This document shows positions 26,888 to 34,204 of a DNA stretch of 64,000 bases, in pieces. The stretch lies in NCBI RefSeq assembly GCF_037935975.1, contig NZ_CP149817.1, positions 1,674,001 to 1,738,000 of the forward strand, written 5' to 3'. This DNA comes from Teredinibacter turnerae. GTDB lineage: Bacteria; Pseudomonadota; Gammaproteobacteria; Pseudomonadales; Cellvibrionaceae. Position 1 is the stretch's first letter; each line of letters begins with the position of its first letter. The position numbers and the translations under genes are program-made. A model generated the notes under the pieces. The model had not been told where the DNA came from and searched no databases. It saw nothing but the letters and a program-made list of their open reading frames with translations.

Positions 26888-26925
26888 TCTGAGGCGCTTA
26901 ACCTGATAAGTTGTTAGCGTGTGTT

Positions 26926-26967
26926 GCAGCGCGGGTGATGTTCAGTTAACGGTATCACCCGCGCTGC
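26926..26967. terminator. Long hairpin between convergent genes
   Basis: A perfect 14 bp inverted repeat, GCAGCGCGGGTGAT/ATCACCCGCGCTGC, with a 14-nt loop between the SMP-30 gene and the convergent phosphorylase gene. There is no T run, so it may act as a transcript-end stabiliser or weak bidirectional terminator. Confidence 0.55.
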
Positions 26968-27011
26968 CCAGGGTTAGGACTTATTTCCCAAAAACCATTT
27001 ACTGGCTTCTG

Positions 27012-28757
27012 TTACACCCCTGGTTTGTTGGTAAGCCAAACGAACTCATAGGGCCCGAGAACCAGATCTTTATGCAGATCGGTGTACTTTTCACCGCTCA
27101 CCAGATCTTCCCAAGTGTTCAGACTGATCAAATTGATTGAAGAGAGGGGGATGGAAACCTCGGTATCGCTTATATTGTGAATGCAGAAAATACTCTGATC
27201 ACGCTTTAAGCTCTGCCGCCAAAAGCCAAAGACCTGTTCGCCCAGATGCAAGGTGAACTGAGTGGCATTTGGGTGAAATGCCGGCTGTTTAATCCGAATG
27301 GCCAATAGCTCTCGCATGCGCTGCAACACTTTGCAATGATGGCTGTAGCCGTCGTCCAGTTTCTCGCAAAGTTCGTCGTAATCCCATTTATAGCGGTTGA
27401 TTGTGCGGTTGTGATTGGTGAGATCGACACCCTCACTGTAATTGTTGGTGGCCAGAAAGCTGTGGATGTAAATGGCTGGTACGCCTTCGAGCGAAAACAT
27501 AATGCCGTGCGCACAAATAAACCGCTCTATCTGCCACTTGTCCGGCCCTTTTACGGTTCCCTGCAAGGCATCGAACAAGGTCACATTAATTTCGTAGGGC
27601 TTAGGCCTTCCCCCTTCCGCAGTCCGCCAGGAAATGCGCGCACCGAAATTCTGCATGGTATTCGCGAGCGCATCGATTTCCTCCTCGTTGAGCAAACCCT
27701 CGGCCGGCCGCAGGCCAATTCCGTCGTGCGAGGCTATGAAATTAAGGAAGAAGGTACCCATCTGCGCTGGTGGCATACTCATCTGCCACATCTTTAAGTG
27801 GTTGCTGTTTCCCGTCACCAACGCGTTAACCAGCAAGGGCGGGAGGGAAAAGTTGTAGACCGCGTGGGCTTCGTTGGCGTTGCCGAAATAGGAGAGATTC
27901 TCGTGATTGGGAACGTTTGTCTCGGTGATTATGATGGCATCTGGTGAGTGGTGTTCAATCAATGTACGAAACAGACGGACGAATTCATGCGTCTTGGGGT
28001 GATTGATGCAACTCGTGCCAATTTCCTTCCAGAGAAATGCAACGGCGTCGAGGCGGAAAGTACGCACGCCACGGTCCAGGTACAATTTAATGATACCGAC
28101 CATTTCACACACAACTTCAGGGTTAGCGAAGTTGAGGTCAACCTGGTCCGGACTGAAGGTACACCACACATGGCGTTTGCCGTTCAGCGTTTCCACTTCG
28201 CGCAACAGTGGTGTGGTTCGAGGCCGGACAACCTCAGCAAGATCGGTATTGGGGTCTGTTTCGATAAAGTAGTCGGCGCCTGGAGACTTACGCTGTTTAA
28301 AATTGTCGAACCAGCCACTACGGCTCGAACAGTGGTTGATAACCAAATCCGCCATGAGGTTGTATTCTTTGCCGATCTCGACAATGTGTTCCCACTCGCC
28401 GATAGCGTCGTTCACCCGGGTGTAGTCAATAACCGAAAAGCCATCGTCTGAGCTGTACGGGAAAAACGGCAAAATGTGGATGCCACTTACCACGTCTTTC
28501 AGTCGCTTATTAAAAAACGTATGCAGGGTTTCCAGCGGCTCCTCTCCGTCACGGCGAATACTGTCGCCATAGGTGATGGTGAAAATATCCTTCTGACTCC
28601 AGCTGTTTGCATGCACACCGGGTTTCATGCATGACCCGTCCAGTTCCATAATGGCCATCAGGCGGTCTGCGAGTTCACTATTGTCTGCATTTGGATAAAT
28701 GAATGACAGGTGGCTTTCAACCAGGAACTTGAGTTCTTTTTGTATGGCATCGGTCAT
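27012..28757 (-). CDS. GH13_18 glycoside phosphorylase, probably glucosylglycerate phosphorylase
   Basis: Enzyme of 581 aa of the sucrose-phosphorylase subfamily. Catalytic residues are present: nucleophile D237 in FRLDAVAF, acid/base E279 in 'IITETN' and the stabiliser H344-D345 in 'IASHDGIG'. GH13_18 members use phosphate to cleave sucrose, sucrose-6-phosphate, glucosylglycerol or 2-O-glucosylglycerate. Because gpgS, gpgP and a glycerate kinase are its operon partners, glucosylglycerate is the most likely substrate, giving glucose-1-phosphate and glycerate. It lies 21 bp after gpgS. Confidence 0.82.
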   Translation of the reverse strand: MTDAIQKELKFLVESHLSFIYPNADNSELADRLMAIMELDGSCMKPGVHANSWSQKDIFTITYGDSIRRDGEEPLETLHTFFNKRLKDVVSGIHILPFFPYSSDDGFSVIDYTRVNDAIGEWEHIVEIGKEYNLMADLVINHCSSRSGWFDNFKQRKSPGADYFIETDPNTDLAEVVRPRTTPLLREVETLNGKRHVWCTFSPDQVDLNFANPEVVCEMVGIIKLYLDRGVRTFRLDAVAFLWKEIGTSCINHPKTHEFVRLFRTLIEHHSPDAIIITETNVPNHENLSYFGNANEAHAVYNFSLPPLLVNALVTGNSNHLKMWQMSMPPAQMGTFFLNFIASHDGIGLRPAEGLLNEEEIDALANTMQNFGARISWRTAEGGRPKPYEINVTLFDALQGTVKGPDKWQIERFICAHGIMFSLEGVPAIYIHSFLATNNYSEGVDLTNHNRTINRYKWDYDELCEKLDDGYSHHCKVLQRMRELLAIRIKQPAFHPNATQFTLHLGEQVFGFWRQSLKRDQSIFCIHNISDTEVSIPLSSINLISLNTWEDLVSGEKYTDLHKDLVLGPYEFVWLTNKPGV

Positions 28758-28778
28758 ATGTGAATTTTCACCTCGTAT

Positions 28779-30002
28779 TTATTTGCCGAACTCTTCCATG
28801 TCGTCAGTCACAGCCTGATTAATATCATTCAAAATATTGGGAATAGCGCTGATCACCCGGTTCCAGCATGGCATAAAGGGCTTTTCCATCGGGTTGTCCA
28901 GAAAGTTATGGCCCGCCGCCAGAATATTTTTCGCAAACATCTCCACCGCTTGCTCTTCGGAATGAACGTCCAGTTTAAGACCGTTCATACGAGCGTCGTT
29001 GTCGTAAGTTTCAATAAAATCCAGTGCGATTCGAAAATAGGTTGCCTTAATGGAGCGAAAAGTTTCCGTGTTAAATACCACTCCATTGGTCGCTAATTTG
29101 CGGAACAGGGCTTTGGAGATGTCGATCGACATTTTGGAAAGTCCACGCGCAGCATCTTCCGGTGAGAGTTCCTGGTGTTTGTGATCATAGTTGTCGGCAA
29201 TATCAGCCTGACACAGGCGATTGTTTGCGAAATTGCGATGGACTTCTGAAAGCACACCGATCTCCAGCCCCCAGTCGCTGGGAATACGGATATCGCTGAT
29301 GACATCCTGCCGAAAACTGAACTCGCCCGCGAGCGGGTAGCGAAAGCTGTCGATATAGTCCAGGTAATCATTGTGCCCGAGCGTTTTCTTCAGCGCACGG
29401 ATAAGTGGCGTGACCAGAAGGCGACTCACCCTGCCATGAATTTTTCCATTGGCAACGCGAGCGTAGTAACCTTTGCAGAATTCGTAGTTGAACGCCGGGT
29501 TGGCAACAGGGTAAAGCAGGCGCGCCAGCATGCTGCGCTCGTAGGTTACGATATCGCAGTCGTGCAGCGCGATAGATTCGGTTTTACCACTTGAGAGTGA
29601 GTAGCCGAGGCAAAACCACACGTTGCGTCCTTTGCCTGGCTCTAGCGGGGCAAGACCCTCTTCGCGCAGTTTTTTATCGACGGCCTGTAGTCTCGGGCCG
29701 TCGTTCCAGAGAATTTTAAAGTTCTGATTCAGCGGTTTGAAAAATTCCAGTGCGTGCCGGTATTGGTCTTCGTCGGCACGGTCCAAACCAATGATGATTT
29801 CTGAAAGGTAGTCGACTTTACTGAGCTCATTAACGATATTGGGGAGCGCGTCGCCCTCGAGTTCGGAGAATAGTGAAGGCAATACCAGTCCCATGGGGCG
29901 GGTTTTGGAGAAGTCACGAAGTTCGTCTTCCATGGCCTCGAGCGGTCGCTGCTTGAGGTTGTGAAGTGTGGTGATTATCCCGTTCTGATAAAAATCGGCC
30001 AT
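28779..30002 (-). CDS. gpgS: Glucosyl-3-phosphoglycerate synthase
   Basis: Glycosyltransferase of 407 aa (GT81-like) that joins glucose from an NDP-glucose to 3-phosphoglycerate. Visible features are the nucleotide-binding start 'RPMGLVLPSLFSE', 'GKGRNVWFCLGYSL' and the metal-binding D-C-D in 'LHDCDIVTYE'. 'YPLAGEFSFRQDV' and 'DWGLEIGVLSEVHRN' are typical of GpgS/mannosyl-3-phosphoglycerate synthase relatives. The product is the substrate of the adjacent phosphatase. AGGA lies 8 bases before the ATG. Confidence 0.87.
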   Translation of the reverse strand: MADFYQNGIITTLHNLKQRPLEAMEDELRDFSKTRPMGLVLPSLFSELEGDALPNIVNELSKVDYLSEIIIGLDRADEDQYRHALEFFKPLNQNFKILWNDGPRLQAVDKKLREEGLAPLEPGKGRNVWFCLGYSLSSGKTESIALHDCDIVTYERSMLARLLYPVANPAFNYEFCKGYYARVANGKIHGRVSRLLVTPLIRALKKTLGHNDYLDYIDSFRYPLAGEFSFRQDVISDIRIPSDWGLEIGVLSEVHRNFANNRLCQADIADNYDHKHQELSPEDAARGLSKMSIDISKALFRKLATNGVVFNTETFRSIKATYFRIALDFIETYDNDARMNGLKLDVHSEEQAVEMFAKNILAAGHNFLDNPMEKPFMPCWNRVISAIPNILNDINQAVTDDMEEFGK

Positions 30003-30028
30003 AGGAATATCCTGTTTCTACCTTATTT

Positions 30029-30865
30029 CTAATGTTGTAATAAAGACTGAATTGCTTCGTTCCAGCCTTCTGGTCCGAAGGCGCTCGTACGTATCTGAGC
30101 GCCTTTACTGTTAAATTCGGGGAAGTTTTGTACAGGTGATCGCACCAGTACAGCGTAATCGGCAATCTGGAGCATCTCGATATCGTTGGGGCTGTCGCCC
30201 AACGCGATTATTTTGGGAAGGGTCTCGCCGTTTGCGGCAAAAATTTCTGCGAATCGGGTGACCGCAGAGCCTTTATCAGTATCGCCCAACACATGTACAA
30301 ATCTGCCCCCTTTTAGGATACGGAAGCCCTCGCCCTCAAGCTGCGCCTTGAATTCTGCAAATGCCGCATCTGAGTCTTTCCAGACCAGGGGTTCGGAAAA
30401 GCGACGTTTCATAGCTTGGCGTGCACTTTCCTCTGGCAGGCCGGTGTGTTGGATGAGGTCTGCCAGGGTCATGTCTGCGAAGCCGCTGAACTGCCAGCCG
30501 TTGACTTCGCGCAATTCGTGTAAACGGGCAACTATGGCTTCGCGATCCGCACCCAGTGTGCATTGCCAGAAGCCGGCAACCGGTTCAGACCGGGCATCAG
30601 GTTGGGGATAGGTGTCCACGGGTAAGAAAAGCCCGGAGCCATTTTCCACGATAAACGGTTCGATGATCCCCAAAGCCTTTTGCAGTTCCAGCACCTCCTC
30701 GAAGGTTTTGCTGGTGTTAATAATGATTGGCACCTCAGCTTGCTTCAGTGCCTGCAAGGCCGGGGCCGCAGCCTGCCAGCTGTAGTCATGGTGATCCAGC
30801 AGGGTACCGTCAAGATCGGTAGCAACGATCACAGGCTCAGTGCCAATAGGCGTTGGGTTAAGCAT
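30029..30865 (-). CDS. gpgP: Glucosyl/mannosyl-3-phosphoglycerate phosphatase (HAD-IIB)
   Basis: HAD-superfamily phosphatase of 278 aa. It has motif I DLDGTLLD, motif II 'IINTSK', the lysine of 'GSAVTRF' after 'DTDK', and motif IV GDSPNDIEML, with the C2B cap typical of MpgP/GpgP. It removes the phosphate of glucosyl-3-phosphoglycerate to give the compatible solute glucosylglycerate. It overlaps the kinase gene upstream by 8 bp and precedes gpgS by 26 bp. Mannosyl specificity cannot be excluded by sequence alone. Confidence 0.85.
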   Translation of the reverse strand: MLNPTPIGTEPVIVATDLDGTLLDHHDYSWQAAAPALQALKQAEVPIIINTSKTFEEVLELQKALGIIEPFIVENGSGLFLPVDTYPQPDARSEPVAGFWQCTLGADREAIVARLHELREVNGWQFSGFADMTLADLIQHTGLPEESARQAMKRRFSEPLVWKDSDAAFAEFKAQLEGEGFRILKGGRFVHVLGDTDKGSAVTRFAEIFAANGETLPKIIALGDSPNDIEMLQIADYAVLVRSPVQNFPEFNSKGAQIRTSAFGPEGWNEAIQSLLQH

Positions 30866-31769
30866 AGTCGTTCCGTTGAGTCATTTTCGTGATGACGTGG
30901 TCTTGATCTAGGTGGAGCGTCCAGTCGGCCTGTTGCGGCAGCGTTTTCAGTCCGTGCTCTGTCAAGCGCTGGTAGTGGCTGATAAATCGCTCGACTTGCT
31001 CTGGAGAGAGGATTTTGCTTTTCATTTCCGCGCTGGCGTTTGCCAGTGATGCGGCGAGCTTCTGTTCTTGCAGTAAACGCCATTCATAGACGCAGGCGAA
31101 GGAAGGCGCGCTGAGCACAGCAAGCGCATTCAGGCGGTTGAAGAGCGTGTGGTAATCCTTGGCTAGGGCCTGGTTGACATAGTTTCGCCAACGACCGTCA
31201 GGGTCTTCATCCGCTTCCAACCGGTTCACTGGTGTGGCAAGTTCAGCTTCCGGTTGAGGCTGCATACCTACGCACCAACCTTCGAAAATAATAATGTCGA
31301 CGGGTTGAGAAACGCGCGTCCAGGCGGACTCCGGTTCCCGGTCGTCTATCGCCTTATTAAACCGCGGTAGCGAGAGGCTCTGCCCTGAGTCCAGCGCTTT
31401 TAGCTGGTCAATGGTATCCACCGCAAGCTGAACGTCGTGAGTACCGGGCACGCCACGTGTTTTGAACAGCGGGTGAACGGTGTTTGCGAGTGTCCGTCTT
31501 TCCTCAAGAGTGAGGTAGAAATCGTCGATGGATAGCGCGACTGTGTTGAGCTGATGGTCCGTCGAGAGAATGACAGTGAGGAAGTCTGCCAGGGTGCTTT
31601 TACCACTGCCTTGAGTGCCCTGAACGCCCAGGACAAATGTGCTGCCCTGTGCTTGATGCTTGCTTGCCACAGCCTCCGCGAGAGGGCGGTACCAATTATC
31701 GACAATACTGAAAAAATTGTCCGGTAGCCGATTCCGTTGAATCGCCACGTTTATATGATCATGCACCAT
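30858..31769 (-). CDS. D-glycerate 3-kinase-like P-loop kinase
   Basis: Kinase of 303 aa with a P-loop 'GVQGTQGSGKST' and the 'ALSIDDFYLTLEERRTLA' and 'HPLFKTRGVPGTHD' motifs of the GLYK/YGR205W family, which phosphorylates D-glycerate to 3-phosphoglycerate. This fits the operon: its product is the acceptor for GpgS, and its substrate is the product of the phosphorylase. The start is uncertain; I use the ATG at 31769. A GTG at 31799 would place ten extra codons partly inside an inverted repeat. Confidence 0.78.
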   Translation of the reverse strand: MVHDHINVAIQRNRLPDNFFSIVDNWYRPLAEAVASKHQAQGSTFVLGVQGTQGSGKSTLADFLTVILSTDHQLNTVALSIDDFYLTLEERRTLANTVHPLFKTRGVPGTHDVQLAVDTIDQLKALDSGQSLSLPRFNKAIDDREPESAWTRVSQPVDIIIFEGWCVGMQPQPEAELATPVNRLEADEDPDGRWRNYVNQALAKDYHTLFNRLNALAVLSAPSFACVYEWRLLQEQKLAASLANASAEMKSKILSPEQVERFISHYQRLTEHGLKTLPQQADWTLHLDQDHVITKMTQRNDYA

Positions 31770-31792
31770 AAAAGATAGTGTCCCCAGGCTTT

Positions 31793-31830
31793 GCACCACA
31801 AGAATGCTTTATTTTGCATTAATATGGTGC
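31793..31830. repeat. Nested inverted repeat upstream of the glucosylglycerate operon
   Basis: Outer arms GCACCA (31793-31798) and TGGTGC (31825-31830), symmetric 4-nt gaps, inner arms AATGC (31803-31807) and GCATT (31816-31820). It lies 24 bp before the kinase ATG, so it could be an operator or a 5'-leader hairpin. Confidence 0.5.
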
Positions 31831-31953
31831 TTTTTATAGGCTTGATTGCCTGATTGGTGATGCCTTTTGAGGTGTAGAGCAATAAACGCACCAATACAGG
31901 TAGCGAATCGGAGCGTTGAATACTGCGGGCGTCTGAACAGGATTTAGCGGCGG

Positions 31954-32403
31954 TTAGCCGAGAAGGGATTTAACCTGTGCGCTAACTTTACCGACGTCTG
32001 CACGGCCTTGAATTTGAGGCTTAACCAGGGCCATGACTTTACCCATGTCACGCATGGATTCTGCACCCGTTTCGGCAATAGCCTGCTTGATAATCGACTG
32101 AATGTCGTCGTCACTGAGGGGGGAGGGGAGAAACGACGATATGACGTCAATCTCGAACAACTCAACAGCGGCCAACTCAGGTCGTTCTGCGTCCTGATAT
32201 TGTTGGGCTGAATCTTTGCGCTGTTTGATTTGCTTGTCGAGTACTGCGAGAACGCGCGCATCGTCTAGCTCGATACGCTCGTCAACTTCGATCTTTTTGA
32301 ACTCCGCCATTACCACACGAAGAACACCAAGGCGCTCTTTGTCCTTGGCTCGCATTGCGTCTTTTACTGCTTGTGAAACACTTGCTTTAATTTCACTGGC
32401 CAT
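31954..32403 (-). CDS. yqeY: YqeY/GatB-like protein
   Basis: Protein of 149 aa of the YqeY family, related to the tail domain of the tRNA amidotransferase subunit GatB. The start 'VKDAMRAKDKERLGVLRVV' and the end 'MGKVMALVKPQIQGRADVGKVSAQVKSLL' are highly characteristic. It commonly follows rpsU, as here. The molecular role is unresolved. Confidence 0.92.
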   Translation of the reverse strand: MASEIKASVSQAVKDAMRAKDKERLGVLRVVMAEFKKIEVDERIELDDARVLAVLDKQIKQRKDSAQQYQDAERPELAAVELFEIDVISSFLPSPLSDDDIQSIIKQAIAETGAESMRDMGKVMALVKPQIQGRADVGKVSAQVKSLLG

Positions 32404-32459
32404 AGTAAAGAGCCTGCATCCTGTGCGTATTGGTTGACTTCTAAAAGACCGGCTACCCG

Positions 32460-32522
32460 GTAAAACTGCGTACTAACGCTGTAAAACTACGTACTAACGT
32501 AGTAAAACAAAGTACCAACGTT
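32460..32522. repeat. Three 21 bp tandem repeats forming hairpins between rpsU and yqeY
   Basis: Three consecutive 21 bp units (32460-32480, 32481-32501, 32502-32522), each starting GTAAAAC and sharing a central GTACTAACG or GTACCAACG. Unit 2 contains the perfect hairpin ACTACG-TACTAA-CGTAGT and unit 1 a shorter one. On the minus (coding) strand each hairpin is followed by a TTTTAC run, like a weak terminator. It may attenuate yqeY relative to rpsU. Confidence 0.7.
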
Positions 32523-32562
32523 GGCGATTGCGCTAACGTCAGAACGGGTACTAACCCTTCGA

Positions 32563-32778
32563 TTAGTACAGGCGCTGGAACTTGCGATTTTCGCGCTGAA
32601 CCTTTTTAGCGTGACGCTTTACTGCGGCAGCTGCTTTGCGCTTGCGTACGGAAGTGGGCTTCTCGTAGAACTCGCGACGGCGAACTTCGGCCAGAACACC
32701 GGCTTTTTCACAAGAGCGCTTGAAGCGACGCAGGGCAAAATCAAAAGGTTCGTTTTCTTTCAGTTTTACAGAAGGCAT
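32563..32778 (-). CDS. rpsU: 30S ribosomal protein S21
   Basis: Small basic ribosomal protein of 71 aa, the usual length; '[17 protein letters not shown]' and the start '[21 protein letters not shown]' are diagnostic. It is followed on its strand by yqeY but not by dnaG and rpoD, and is not directly divergent from tsaD as in many relatives. Confidence 0.97.
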   Translation of the reverse strand: MPSVKLKENEPFDFALRRFKRSCEKAGVLAEVRRREFYEKPTSVRKRKAAAAVKRHAKKVQRENRKFQRLY

Positions 32779-33058
32779 AGATTAACCTGTAATTGTTTCC
32801 ATTTATGTTCGACGCATAAAAACGCCGAACGCTCGTATATTCGGGGTGCCGAATTCTATACACATACATTTTTAACTGCAAGGGAAAGTTGTATAAAAAT
32901 TGAGTTCCGTATATTTGGCGCTTAATACGTCAATATTGGCTCTATGGAAGGTCGGCGACAACGCTCATGTTATCGCCGTCTTAGCGAGCATTGCGCCGCT
33001 AGCTGTGCTCTGATGAAGAGATTTAACTGTTCTTTAGTTGTTCTTTAGTTATATGGGG

Positions 33059-34054
33059 TTAAGCCTGCACCAGGCACATCTTATCGAGCTCGTTATTCTC
33101 GAAATTTTCGATATTGGACAGGGTTACTTCAGCAATCGCCTGCAGGGCTTCATGGGTAAAAAACGCCTGATGGCCTGTGATGACAACATTCTTAAAGGTT
33201 GTCAGCCGGGCGAATACGTCATCCTGTAGTACCTGGTCTGAGTAGTCTTCGAAAAACAGCTCTGCCTCTTCTTCATACACGTCCAGACCAAGGTAACCCA
33301 CTTTGCCGCTCTTCAGGGCAGTGATAATTGCCGGAGTGTCGATGAGTCCGCCGCGGCTGGTATTGATGACCATAACGCCCTTTTTCATTTGCGACAGGGA
33401 GTTGCTATTCACAATATGGTAGGTGGAGCGAACCAGTGGGCAGTGAAGGGAAATAATATCGGATTCCGCCCACACAGTTTCCAGGGGAACTATCTCTGCA
33501 CCGAGCTCTTTCAGTGCATCGGAAGGGTAGGGGTCGTAACACAAGACGCGGCAACCAAAGCCCTGCATGATCCTGATCATCGTCTGGCCAATTTTACCAC
33601 CACCGACTATCGAGACCGTTTTACCGTTGAGGTCAAAACCCATTAATCCACTTAAGGAGTAATCGTTTTCCCGAATACGCGAGAAAGCGCGATGAATGTT
33701 GCGGTTCAGGTCCAGAATCAGCGCGACGGCATGTTCCGCTACCGCGTTGGGTGAGTATTCGGGAACGCGTGCGACGAGCAAATTGTGTTTTTCGCAAGCC
33801 TCGAGGTCGACATTGTTAAAGCCTGCGCAGCGCATGGCGATAAGCTTGATATCGTAACTGGCGAGCTCTGCTGCGACCTGCTGGTTGATCACGTCGTTCA
33901 CGAAACAGCAAACTGCATCGTAGCCCTTAGTGAGTACAGCAGTCTGTTCCGTCAGGTGAGGCTCGAAGAAGGTAAATTCCAGCTCGCGGCCTTCATTGGC
34001 TTGGTTTAAGTGTTCAATGTCGTACGATTTGGAACTGAAAACAGCAACTTTCAT
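33059..34054 (-). CDS. ldhA: D-lactate dehydrogenase (2-hydroxyacid dehydrogenase)
   Basis: Cytoplasmic NAD-dependent enzyme of 331 aa interconverting pyruvate and D-lactate. NAD fold 'VGGGKIGQTM', substrate Arg in 'INTSRGGLID', catalytic Glu in 'YEEEAELFF' and His in 'TGHQAFFTHEA' are all present. 'FNNVDLEACEKHNLLVARVPEYSPNAVAEH' spans the hinge region typical of LdhA. It is divergent from a lactate permease across 150 bp. Confidence 0.9.
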   Translation of the reverse strand: MKVAVFSSKSYDIEHLNQANEGRELEFTFFEPHLTEQTAVLTKGYDAVCCFVNDVINQQVAAELASYDIKLIAMRCAGFNNVDLEACEKHNLLVARVPEYSPNAVAEHAVALILDLNRNIHRAFSRIRENDYSLSGLMGFDLNGKTVSIVGGGKIGQTMIRIMQGFGCRVLCYDPYPSDALKELGAEIVPLETVWAESDIISLHCPLVRSTYHIVNSNSLSQMKKGVMVINTSRGGLIDTPAIITALKSGKVGYLGLDVYEEEAELFFEDYSDQVLQDDVFARLTTFKNVVITGHQAFFTHEALQAIAEVTLSNIENFENNELDKMCLVQA

Positions 34055-34204
34055 CCTGGAACCTCAATTAGCTTTGCGGGTTAGTATATCCGATTATTTT
34101 GCTGGGTTAACCCGTGTGTCCGCAATTTAGGTGGTGAGTTCGACGGACGTATAGTTTAGGCTATGCACGCCATAAATCAGTAAATACATCTCTGAGTTGA
34201 CTTC

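Noticed and set aside
31769-31799. GTG start at 31799 for the glycerate kinase
   Set aside because: It falls in the inverted repeat and lacks a ribosome-binding site; the ATG at 31769 fits the family start better, though not decisively.
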